From Archilochus colubris (lineage: Eukaryota; Chordata; Aves; Apodiformes; Trochilidae): 64,000 bases of DNA. Position 1 is the first letter of the stretch; each line of letters starts with the position of its first letter. The stretch lies in assembly GCA_023079485.1 (NCBI GenBank), contig CM041102.1:2365269-2429268 (forward strand), read 5' to 3'. Position numbers and translations under genes: made by a program. Below, one piece after another: positions 27,501 through 33,605 of the stretch. The notes beneath the pieces were generated by a model. The model made no database searches. It saw only the letters and a program-made list of their open reading frames with translations, and was not told the DNA's origin.

Positions 27501-30500
27501 TGGTGGGGGGGTTAAATGGAGCTCCTGTATGGGGCAGAGATATTATTATTGATCATCTCCTGGGGCTGGTGCTGCTTCTACAAGAAAAATATGTGGTCTC
27601 TGCCCCTGTAGGATGCCTGTTGGGGTGCAGGTTATTTGAGCTGCATGAAATCAGGGCTTTTGTGAATGATCTGCATGTGAGATGGAAATGTATGCAAAGC
27701 ATCAATTTGACTTTTTCCCCTTTTGGACCTTGAAGTAAATCAGCAAGGTCCCTGCATGCCCTTAGAACAAAAATTCACCCAGCCTGTTGTTGCTTTCTCT
27801 CCATCCAAACAAACCCCCTTCATGATTGCTTTCTAGCCTTACCTCCACTGTGTGATTCTTGCTTTCCTCCTGCGTTGTTTGGAGATGAGATCTGGAGAAG
27901 CAGTTCCAAAACCTGACCCCATCTTCAGGTGGGTCCTGGGCAGATGGGTGCCAGGGCTGTGGGGTGGGCTTGGTGTCACCCAGCCTCCTGGCTCACCCCT
28001 GCAAAATGTGGATAAATCCCATATATTTGGTTCTAATCAATTTATCTGGAGAGGAGGAAATGGATAAGGAAAGGATTTTTTTAATTATTATTATTATTCC
28101 TTTGGGTCATTGCAGTTTCCATCTTGACTTACTGGAGCTTCCCTTAATGTAAAATTAAAAAAGGTAAATTCCTACCTAGTGTCTTGCAATAGGAGGTGAG
28201 TTGAACTGCAGTGTCCTAAAGAGAAGTGAAAAATGGATTTAAGCTTTTCTTAAACCTCACAGCTGAGGTTTCAGGACATTTCACTGCAGCTAAATAAATA
28301 ATTACAACTTGAAATCCAATATTTTAACTGGTTTTTGAATGCATTGCTGTTGCTCTCTGCAGGATGGGGACTTTCTCCAAAGCTTTGTCAGGCTGAGGAT
28401 ATCTGCTCCCTGATTTCTGCTTATCTGTGTCCAACAGCATGAAAATGACCCCCTAAGTCATGTGGAGGACCTATAAACACCATTAAATTGTCAAACATTA
28501 ACCAATGGGACTGAGCTAGGAGTTAGATACCCAAAGAACTCTGAAAACATGCCCTGTGGATTTTAATTCTCCTTGGTATGTGTCCAACAAAGGGCCAATC
28601 AATACTTAGAGATAAAAGACAAGCCTGACCTTTATTTTCCATACATGCCAATGGGATTCTTTTTTTCTTTTTTCTTTTTTTTTCCCTCCATGAATCAATA
28701 TTTGAGCAAACACTGACAAACAGCTCCTCGAAATCAAACAAATTTTGCAAGTGCTTCACTGGTGCTGTCCTGGGAATAAACTTGGTAAACCAATTCCTTC
28801 TGGGAGTGGTTCCCACTGACACTCTCCCTCTTCTCATAGGATCCAGCAGAGAGTGGTCACCCACCAGAACAGGGACCACCCTGGGGAGGAGTCCCCAGAA
28901 GTCCAGGAGGAGAGGGAGAGGGTGAAGAGCACCCTGGTGTCCCCACAGCAGGAGGAGGTGAAACCTTCTGGCTTCTTTTCTTCTTCATTCTCCATCTTTG
29001 GATCTGTCTCTGCTTTCTGAGCTCATTCACTTATTTTTGACTGTTCTGGTGTCCAGCTACACGTCTCACCACAGTCCCCTTGGCAGATGAGGCCATTGAG
29101 CTGGCACTGGATTTTTATTCCAATTGTGGTCTTTTCCTTTTCTTTTTTTTTCTTTTTCTTTTTTTCTCCCTCTTGCTCTGTTTCCTGGATTTTTAATTTA
29201 GAAATTTTCTCTGTAAAGAGTCATACAGCAAGGGTAAGAACATGAGCTGTCTCATGGGACAGGAGGAGAGATTTTACTTCCCACCTCCTCTCTCCTCAGG
29301 CGCTGGTTCTTGCCAACAGCTTGCGCAAGGAATATGAGGACAAGAAAGCCAGCTCCATCTTCAAGAAGAAGAAGAAAGTTGCAGTCAAAAACCTCTCGTT
29401 TGCTGTCAAAAAAGGTTCCTGTATTTTGCTGCACTCCTTATAAATGACTAAAATCTAAGGACACGTTTGGGGACCACGTTTTTGTTGGAACTTTCTTGTG
29501 TGCAACGAAACCCAACGCAATCTGTGCTCCTGTGTCCATGGGGGAATTCCCTGGGATGTGATTCTCCTGCCATGCTGGGAGGTGTTGCCTACCACATGGA
29601 GAAGAAGGCTTTATTAGCAAAAATTTGTATTAACGATTCTTGCATATTTCTTTCAGGAGAAGTATTAGGTCTGCTAGGACCCAACGGAGCTGGAAAAAGC
29701 ACAACTATAAATATGATTTCTGGAAACATAACCATGACTGCAGGGGAGGTAGGTGACTCTTTGGGGGCTTGATCTTGAGGCTTTTTTAAATGAAAGCTGT
29801 GATAAGACAAGCTGAAAACACAGCCCTAAGTCAGGGAATTTATGCACAAGCAACCCTGCGTATTTATAGAACTAAGAAGAAAGTGTTGGGTTCCTCAAAG
29901 CACGTTCTTGTTTTCACCCAAATCAGTGCTACAGCTCCAAGGGTCTGAGCCACAGAAACCTTTCAGTCTGTATTTGAAAACCCTCGTGAAATTTCACAAG
30001 CCTTGTAAGAAATGTTGACATCTTCAGAGGAATCAACCTCTTCATAAACAGCCCTGCAAACCCAGGAAATTGGAAACGAATGTGAGCAGGGCTGGGTTGC
30101 TCACAATCCATCACTTAATTATGCAGAGGATGATTAATGACATGTACTGGGGGAGGGGAAATTCCATTGCTGTGACAGCTCTGGGACTGAATGTTTGGAA
30201 TAGAAAAAGTGTTATTAGGAAAAGATAGCCTCATTGTTGGTGATATTACCCAAAGTTTTAGTAAATAATATTTGGGGTTTTTTGGTTTGTTTTTTTTTTT
30301 TGGGAAAAGTTTTCTTGGGTTTAAGGGGAGCAGAAGGTAGATGGAGAGGATGCCCCCAATGGTGCTGGTCTTCCAAGGTGCTCCTGGAAGACAGGAGAAA
30401 ATTTGGCCAAGGTTTGTTGGTGATTAACACCCCCCAGCTCCAGTCTGTTTGTTTGTGCAGGTGATGCTCAAGGGACACCTGGGCTGCTGCCCACAGCTGG

Positions 30501-33401
30501 ACCCACTCTGGCCAGACCTCACCATCCTCCAGCATCTGGAGGCCCATGCTGCTGTCAGAGGGATCAGGAGAGAGGATGCAGATGTTAACATCAGCAGGTA
30601 CAAGGGGTTTCAGCTTGGGGTTCCAGCCCTCCCCAGAGGTGCAGGGCAGGGAAAGGTTTTTCTGCTGGCTGGCGTGGTCAGCAGGCAGCACCTTCAGTGC
30701 CTCTTTACCTTGGAGAAACAGGAGCTCTTTCTGATGAAATCAGCTGCTTTCTGTTGTGCTCAGTCCCTTGGCAATGAAGATTTTAACCCTACTTTATCTG
30801 GAAAACTTTAGAAAAAAAAAAAAAGCAAACTTGCTTCAGTTCAGGGTTGGTTACATGAGTAATGTTTCTCGTGAGCTGTGATTTTAAAAAATCTGCAAAA
30901 AAAGTCCTTAATTTACCATCTAATCTAGGAATAGAATTGCCAAGGTGCTGTGTATCAGCCAGAACATGTCTGTCAGTCCTTGGTTCCTCAGTACTCCTGA
31001 CCACAGTGATGTGATGACCAGAGATGGTCGTTTCAAGTTTTTCCTTTCCATTCCCCACAGCATAACAAGAGCCTTAGATCTCCAGAAACATTTAAAAACC
31101 CCAGTTAGGAAGCTACCTGCAGGAGAAGCCAGAAAGGTAAGTGTTAGTTTTATGTCTGGTTCTTGAAGCAAATCCTGATTTTTCATCCTTAAATGTGGTG
31201 CACAGAAAACCTTCTTCAGTTTGGGTTCCTGGCATGGTTTGTTCTCATCAAGAGCTTTTGAATCCAGCCTGGATCATGGGATCCTCTCCTTTTCCCCCAC
31301 TCTCCCCACTGAGTGTTTAATAAATGCTGACCACAAATAGGATTTACAAGGTGACCCCCTCTCCCTGCCCCATGGCATGCAGCTACCAATAAATGAGATG
31401 GAAAAACACCTTCAGATTTTTGGCAGGTTTGGAGTGTTGGGGAAAGCTGATTTGGGGAGGTTAAAATGCTAAGAACTCCTCAGGTGGTTTGTTTTTTGGG
31501 AGGGGGTTTTGAGCTCTGTTCCTCCTGTGCTTTGGAATCAAGAGCTTCATCTTCCAGAAGATTGACAGGGAATAAACAGCAGGAAAAATGCCAGTTTTGC
31601 AGGTCAGGTAAAAGCAGATCTGACCTTGGTGTCTCTCCCATTTCAGTTGTGTTTTGCCCTGAGTATCCTGGGAGATCCAAAGGTAATGCTTTGGGATGAG
31701 CCATCAGCAGGCATGGACCCAAAAGGGCAGCGTCGGATGTGGTGAGCAGCCAGAACTGAGATGTCTCCAACAGATCTATCAGGATGGTCTCACTCCTCTT
31801 ATTGTAGTATTGCAGCAAAGAGGTTCTGTCTTGATGGCCAAATACATCTGTGTTTTCTCTTTTCCCTGTTGCACATGGGATGGAGCAAACTCCTTCCCAC
31901 CAGGTGTGATCTTAGTGCACCAAAGAAATAGGAGCAGCTGCCAGCTGAGCCCATGCATTTGGTGCAAAAGGCAAAAAAATTCCTGGTTTAGAGGAAGTTT
32001 TTCCTTTCTGTCATTCTGTCTAGTGCTTGCTTTAGCAAGTGTAAAATTTGTAGGGATGCTGACATACAGCCTTGGCACCCATGTGTTCTTTTTGAGCAAG
32101 ACAACTCAGTTCTTGTAAACAGGCATCCACCTTTTTTATAGCTTCACCATCTCTGTTGTTCTTTGGGAGGGAAGACACAAACCAGGACTGTTTTCTTTGG
32201 CTACTCTTGGGAAGTCACTGCTGTCCTTCTGTTCCCAGGAAAATGATTCGGGTGGCCATGAAAGGCAAGGAGAGAGCAGGCATCCTCAGCACACACTACC
32301 TGGAGGAGGCAGTGGCCATCTGTGACCGCGTGGCCATCCTGGTGTCAGGGCAGCTACGGTGGGTGCTGGGGTGGCATCAGTCAACAGGATGCAACCTGGT
32401 TTTTACTCTGGTGGGGACTTTTGGGGGGTTTGGGTTGGTTTTGGTTGTTGGTTTCTTTTTCTCTTAATCCAATAGAAAATGCTGGGTTGGATTGTGTGAG
32501 AGCTTTGTGAGGAGGGATGTTGTTTCAGCAGCTCATGAGCCACCGATGAATCAGAGGACGTGCATCTGCTGCTCATCCCCTGCTTTGTTTGCTGCTTATG
32601 ATGATTTGAGCTCTGATTTCCCCCCTCTGCAGGTACATTGGCTCCCTGGAGGATCTGAGAAGTAAGTTTGGCACAAGTTACCACCTAGAAGTTAAGCTGC
32701 TGGACCCGGGGCAAAGCGATGCTCTCCATGCTGAAATTCTGCACCTCTTCCCCCACGCGGCTCGGCAAGAAAGGTCACTACCCCAGGGGCTGCTCTGCCA
32801 GCTCAGGCTCATGCTGGGACCCTCTGTTGCTCCTCCTGACCTTGCTCAATAATTTACCTGGGGTACAACAACCCTACAAGCACTCCTAAACCTTGGTGCC
32901 ACGTCCCAGAATGATGAATTATTATTTTATTTTTTTTTTAATGTGACGTTTTCAGGACGGCTTCTTTGCTCATCTACAAGATACCCATGGAAGATGCCCT
33001 GCCTTTGTCACGATCTTTCTCCAAGCTAGAAGCAGGTAAATAGAAACACCCAACTAAGTATGAAGATGGCTTTCAAACTGTTTAGATGGGTTGGTTTCTT
33101 GAGGATGCTTTCTCCGTTCCTCCACAGCTAAGCAGAGCTTCAGGCTGGAGGATTACAGCTTGTCCTTGCACACTTTGCAGCAGGTAGGTGGGGGGAGGAT
33201 TTACAGGTGAGAAGCTGCCTGTGGAGGAAGCAGAAATGCCCTGTGAGCTGTGTAGGTGCAATCAACCCCTGGGGATAACAGGGCCATTTCTGCTGTGTCA
33301 CGTTGCTGCAGGTGTTTGTAGACCTCACCCGGGAGCCAGAGGAGCAGGAGCAGGATGGAAGGGCTGAGAGGGCTGTGGAGTGGAGGCTCCTTCACCCCTG
33401 A
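7648..33401 (+). CDS. ABCA8/9/10-like: ABCA gene A: ABCA8/9/10-type full ABC transporter, 38 coding exons (whole span)
   Basis: Predicted 1590-residue ABC subfamily A transporter, a membrane ATPase family that moves or regulates lipids. Exons were joined by splice sites, phase and match to gene B; the sum is 4773 nt with no internal stop. Order: TM1 (exon 2), extracellular loop 1 (exons 2-5), remaining TMD1 (exons 5-8), linker (9-10), NBD1 (11-15: Walker A GHSGSGKS with Lys about 519, LSGGQ 614-618, LLLDEP with Asp638-Glu639, H-loop His 670), regulatory linker (16-18), TM7 (19), extracellular loop 2 (19-21), TMD2 (22-27), NBD2 (29-35: Walker [10 protein letters not shown] with Lys about 1309, MLWDEP with Asp1414-Glu1415), C-terminal tail (36-38). 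The length fits the mammalian ABCA6/8/9/10 proteins (about 1540-1640 aa, from general knowledge). The ATG lies 8 nt after an acceptor, so an upstream noncoding exon is expected but was not identified. Family assignment is firm; which of ABCA8, 9 or 10 is not, because avian copies may not be one-to-one with mammalian genes. Introns not listed separately show nothing recognised. Confidence 0.95.
8277..8487 (+). CDS. Gene A exon 2: TM1 and start of extracellular loop 1
   Basis: Residues 36-105. Starts EWITS, followed by a hydrophobic helix (TM1), then loop sequence with Asn-linked glycosylation sequons NAT and NTT. Same length (211 nt) and phase as gene B exon 2. Its last 56 nt plus the donor are duplicated twice in the following intron. 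Confidence 0.95.
8432..9110 (+). repeat. Three tandem copies of exon 2 tail plus intron start (gene A)
   Basis: Copy 1 begins in exon 2 at 8432 (aacaaacaccacc), copy 2 at 8647 and copy 3 at 8871, so the periods are 215 and 224 bp. Each copy holds the last 56 nt of exon 2 (3 nt fewer in copy 3), the donor ggtaatgc and the following intron sequence. Only copy 1 has the rest of exon 2, so copies 2 and 3 are exon fragments without acceptors. Confidence 0.92.
9143..9301 (+). CDS. Gene A exon 3: extracellular loop 1
   Basis: Residues 106-158, acidic start ([11 protein letters not shown]) and a conserved IGVVF then SYHLRF stretch shared with gene B exon 3. 159 nt in both genes; donor ggtaac. Confidence 0.95.
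9975..10075 (+). CDS. Gene A exon 4: extracellular loop 1
   Basis: Residues 159-192. Contains two Cys and the conserved [11 protein letters not shown] end (gene [12 protein letters not shown]). Acceptor cccacag, donor gtgagt; 101 nt as in gene B. Confidence 0.93.
10429..10655 (+). CDS. Gene A exon 5: end of loop 1, TM2
   Basis: Residues 193-267. NHSVWEE and SISGIR lead into a hydrophobic helix ending PYMYFLSV, then the basic cytosolic stretch [10 protein letters not shown]. 227 nt and phase 2 end, identical to gene B. Confidence 0.95.
10803..11575 (+). mobile_element. CR1 LINE fragment, sense, intron 5 of gene A
   Basis: 5'-truncated CR1: C-terminal reverse-transcriptase region (frames reading [17 protein letters not shown] and [14 protein letters not shown]), then the CR1 3' region and the typical end CCAATTCTATGATTCTATGA. 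Protein-level identity to the CR1 at 16732 is 103 of 106 residues over the shared frame. Confidence 0.9.
12050..12188 (+). CDS. Gene A exon 6: TMD1 helices
   Basis: Residues 268-314. [13 protein letters not shown] helix followed by a Phe/Tyr-rich segment ending GIAS. 139 nt as in gene B. The preceding intron carries a CR1 element. Confidence 0.94.
12741..12926 (+). CDS. Gene A exon 7: TMD1 helices
   Basis: Residues 315-376. Starts [11 protein letters not shown] and ends [12 protein letters not shown], matching [11 protein letters not shown] in gene B. 186 nt in both genes, phase 0 at both ends. Confidence 0.95.
13037..14018 (+). mobile_element. CR1 LINE fragment with RT remnant, sense, intron 7 of gene A
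   Basis: 5'-truncated CR1 of another subfamily. Frame 13055-13624 (189 codons) carries [12 protein letters not shown] and FADDTKLGG, the RT catalytic-motif region, up to a frameshift near the EERLRELG segment. Ends with ATTCTATG repeats at about 13994-14018. It lacks the N-terminal part of the polymerase and is not autonomous. Confidence 0.92.
14443..14575 (+). CDS. Gene A exon 8: last TMD1 helix
   Basis: Residues 377-420. Hydrophobic helix ending in the ABCA-typical YFDKVLP. It is 133 nt against 148 nt in gene B, an in-frame loss (or gain in B) of 5 codons. Confidence 0.94.
14938..15051 (+). repeat. 9-bp repeat (CTCCATCAT / CCCCATCAT)
   Basis: About a dozen copies of a 9-bp unit in intron 8 of gene A, shifting from CTC to CCC versions and back. 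Confidence 0.85.
15344..15515 (+). CDS. Gene A exon 9: linker from TMD1 to NBD1
   Basis: Residues 421-477. Begins [18 protein letters not shown] and ends [16 protein letters not shown], the counterpart of [16 protein letters not shown] in gene B. 172 nt in both. Confidence 0.94.
16266..16324 (+). CDS. Gene A exon 10: Lys-rich lead into NBD1
   Basis: Residues 478-497. Short 59-nt exon coding [14 protein letters not shown], matching [14 protein letters not shown] in gene B. Acceptor ttttccttt...ttag, donor gtaaga. Confidence 0.93.
16732..17590 (-). mobile_element. CR1 LINE fragment, antisense, intron 10 of gene A
   Basis: The plus strand starts tcatagaatcatagaattggctg, the reverse complement of a CR1 3' end. 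The minus-strand frame reads the same CR1 RT C terminus as the element at 10803. Extends further 5' than that copy (to about 17590). Confidence 0.9.
18010..18120 (+). CDS. Gene A exon 11: NBD1 Walker A
   Basis: Residues 498-534. [21 protein letters not shown] contains the P-loop; the ATP-binding Lys is about residue 519. Gene B has GHSGAGKTT here. The 111-nt length is shared. Confidence 0.96.
18372..19293. repeat. 922-nt polypyrimidine tract (TTTTC/TTCTC/TTCCC) in intron 11 of gene A
   Basis: Pure C/T on the + strand except for a single A at about 19114. Zones run from TTTTC-type (to about 18550), through TTCTC (to about 18725) and TTCCC (to about 19055), then back to T-rich. It fills about two thirds of intron 11 and makes long artefact ORFs on both strands. 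Confidence 0.97.
19460..19635 (+). CDS. Gene A exon 12: NBD1 Q-loop
   Basis: Residues 535-593. [18 protein letters not shown] is the Q-loop. Exon end is set by phase 0 and by gene B at GAG; this forces the weak donor gttggt although a better-looking gtatgt lies 4 nt downstream but out of frame. Confidence 0.9.
19952..20071 (+). CDS. Gene A exon 13: NBD1 ABC signature
   Basis: Residues 594-633. Contains [21 protein letters not shown], the C-loop signature (LSGGQ at 614-618). 120 nt in both genes; acceptor is ccaag. Confidence 0.96.
20417..20555 (+). CDS. Gene A exon 14: NBD1 Walker B and H-loop
   Basis: Residues 634-679. [13 protein letters not shown] gives Walker B (Asp638, catalytic Glu639) and the D-loop; [10 protein letters not shown] gives the H-loop with His at about 670. 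Gene B has Gln at this position. Confidence 0.96.
21071..21161 (+). CDS. Gene A exon 15: end of NBD1
   Basis: Residues 680-709. [20 protein letters not shown] and KWGIGYHL are the conserved ABCA end of NBD1. 91 nt in both genes. Confidence 0.95.
21696..21835 (+). CDS. Gene A exon 16: regulatory linker after NBD1
   Basis: Residues 710-756. [12 protein letters not shown] and [10 protein letters not shown] match gene B ([22 protein letters not shown]). 140 nt in both. Confidence 0.94.
22065..22184 (+). CDS. Gene A exon 17: regulatory linker
   Basis: Residues 757-796. LFSHLES and the conserved [15 protein letters not shown] (gene [16 protein letters not shown]). 120 nt in both. Confidence 0.95.
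22700..22859 (+). CDS. Gene A exon 18: acidic linker before TM7
   Basis: Residues 797-849. Acidic DGDLEERD region then [19 protein letters not shown], matching [18 protein letters not shown] in gene B. It is 160 nt, 10 codons shorter than gene B, lost from the variable acidic part. Acceptor read as cacacgtag. Confidence 0.9.
23137..23303 (+). CDS. Gene A exon 19: TM7 and start of extracellular loop 2
   Basis: Residues 850-905. [18 protein letters not shown] is a clear transmembrane helix opening TMD2; the exon ends NLLILNDTG with an N-glycosylation sequon. 167 nt in both genes. Confidence 0.94.
23709..23836 (+). CDS. Gene A exon 20: extracellular loop 2
   Basis: Residues 906-948. [15 protein letters not shown], sequon NIT, and [12 protein letters not shown]; gene B has [13 protein letters not shown] and [13 protein letters not shown]. 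128 nt in both. Confidence 0.93.
24229..24366 (+). CDS. Gene A exon 21: extracellular loop 2
   Basis: Residues 949-994. [20 protein letters not shown] then [13 protein letters not shown], the ABCA8/9-type loop. 138 nt in both genes; followed by a 33-bp minisatellite in the intron. Confidence 0.95.
24433..24790 (+). repeat. 33-bp minisatellite, about 11 copies, intron 21 of gene A
   Basis: Unit approximately ggatgggttggaagcatggt plus tgggatacaggac, with copy-to-copy substitutions and one 4-bp insertion. Because 33 is a multiple of 3, it stays open in several frames (repeat peptide [10 protein letters not shown]). Confidence 0.95.
25243..25356 (+). CDS. Gene A exon 22: TM8 region
   Basis: Residues 995-1032. 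[22 protein letters not shown] is a helix with the PPHF motif shared with gene B (GFPPHF). 114 nt, phase 0. Confidence 0.95.
25655..25915 (-). mobile_element. Old CR1 fragment, antisense, intron 22 of gene A
   Basis: Contains diverged CR1 3' sequence in reverse complement (ggttggaagggaacc..., atcattgagtccagcc..., acttgagacatttcc). Much more diverged than the CR1 copies in introns 5 and 10. Confidence 0.75.
26041..26211 (+). CDS. Gene A exon 23: TMD2
   Basis: Residues 1033-1089. [21 protein letters not shown] is the strongly conserved ABCA8-type segment, followed by a helix. 171 nt in both genes. Confidence 0.96.
26370..26483 (+). CDS. Gene A exon 24: TMD2
   Basis: Residues 1090-1127. [16 protein letters not shown] helix and the basic stretch [13 protein letters not shown]. 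114 nt, one codon longer than gene B. Confidence 0.95.
26645..26755 (+). CDS. Gene A exon 25: TMD2
   Basis: Residues 1128-1164. Ends [15 protein letters not shown] (gene [16 protein letters not shown]). 111 nt against 129 nt in gene B, a 6-codon in-frame difference. Confidence 0.92.
27230..27298 (+). CDS. Gene A exon 26: TMD2 loop
   Basis: Residues 1165-1187. [23 protein letters not shown]; 69 nt as in gene B, though the sequence has diverged strongly. Followed by gtaagg. Confidence 0.88.
27837..27928 (+). CDS. Gene A exon 27: last TMD2 helix
   Basis: Residues 1188-1217. [20 protein letters not shown] (gene [21 protein letters not shown]), then KPDPIFR. 92 nt in both. Confidence 0.95.
28840..28957 (+). 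CDS. Gene A exon 28: charged linker to NBD2
   Basis: Residues 1218-1257. Glu/Arg-rich (EEERERV-like) spacer before NBD2, poorly conserved with gene B, but placed by acceptor ctcatag and phase. 118 nt against 124 nt. Confidence 0.9.
29300..29414 (+). CDS. Gene A exon 29: start of NBD2
   Basis: Residues 1258-1295. [26 protein letters not shown] with a Lys run, then [10 protein letters not shown]. Ends at a weak donor gttcct; gene B uses gtgaga at the same place. Confidence 0.92.
29657..29748 (+). CDS. Gene A exon 30: NBD2 Walker A
   Basis: Residues 1296-1326. [15 protein letters not shown] is the second P-loop; Lys is about residue 1309. 92 nt in both genes. Confidence 0.96.
30461..30597 (+). 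CDS. Gene A exon 31: NBD2 Q-loop, shortened
   Basis: Residues 1327-1371. [17 protein letters not shown] holds the Q-loop. It is 137 nt against 179 nt in gene B, so 14 codons between the strand after Walker A and the Q-loop are missing; frame is kept. Confidence 0.92.
31061..31136 (+). CDS. Gene A exon 32: NBD2 degenerate signature
   Basis: Residues 1372-1397. [22 protein letters not shown]; the C-loop reads LPAGE in place of LSGGQ. 76 nt in both genes; acceptor ccccacag. Confidence 0.94.
31647..31741 (+). CDS. Gene A exon 33: NBD2 Walker B
   Basis: Residues 1398-1428. [17 protein letters not shown] contains Walker B with Asp1414 and Glu1415; Trp replaces the usual Leu before Asp. 95 nt in both. 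Confidence 0.95.
32239..32358 (+). CDS. Gene A exon 34: NBD2 H-loop
   Basis: Residues 1429-1468. [21 protein letters not shown] carries the H-loop His. 120 nt in both genes. Confidence 0.96.
32633..32773 (+). CDS. Gene A exon 35: end of NBD2
   Basis: Residues 1469-1515. [13 protein letters not shown], then [17 protein letters not shown], the ABCA8/9 C-terminal region. 141 nt in both; donor gtcact. Confidence 0.95.
32956..33035 (+). CDS. Gene A exon 36: C-terminal region
   Basis: Residues 1516-1542. [23 protein letters not shown], matching [23 protein letters not shown] in gene B. 80 nt in both. Confidence 0.95.
33128..33183 (+). CDS. Gene A exon 37: C-terminal region
   Basis: Residues 1543-1561. 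[18 protein letters not shown]; 56 nt as in gene B but with a normal gtaggt donor where gene B has GC. Confidence 0.94.
33312..33401 (+). CDS. Gene A exon 38: last coding exon with stop
   Basis: Residues 1562-1590 and TGA at 33399-33401. [14 protein letters not shown] and WRLLHP; the end is weakly conserved with gene B ([14 protein letters not shown]). Followed by a short 3'UTR. Confidence 0.93.
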   Translation: MFVDLTREPEEQEQDGRAERAVEWRLLHP

Positions 33402-33605
33402 GCCCTTGGAGCCCCCAAGGATATTTCTTTAGGATATTTCATTCGGGATATTTCATCAATGTCTCTGACCCGTGGGATGAGATGCACCCAGAGGACTTGG
33501 CTACCCGTGGGACACCACACAAACACCCCCTCCCTGCAGCTTTTCTGCCTCACAAAGAAGAAAAAAGGAATTGTTATTTTAATAAATAAAGCCTTTATCC
33601 TTTGA
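33402..33605 (+). promoter_or_regulatory. Gene A 3'UTR with polyadenylation signals
   Basis: About 200 nt after the stop lie two overlapping AATAAA hexamers at 33581-33586 and 33585-33590. The cleavage site is expected about 10-30 nt further on; the end given is an estimate. Confidence 0.75.

Noticed and set aside
7648..33401. Gene A as a pseudogene
   Set aside because: Considered because of weak donors and NBD2 changes, but all 38 exons keep frame, all junctions have GT/GC-AG and the key catalytic residues remain.
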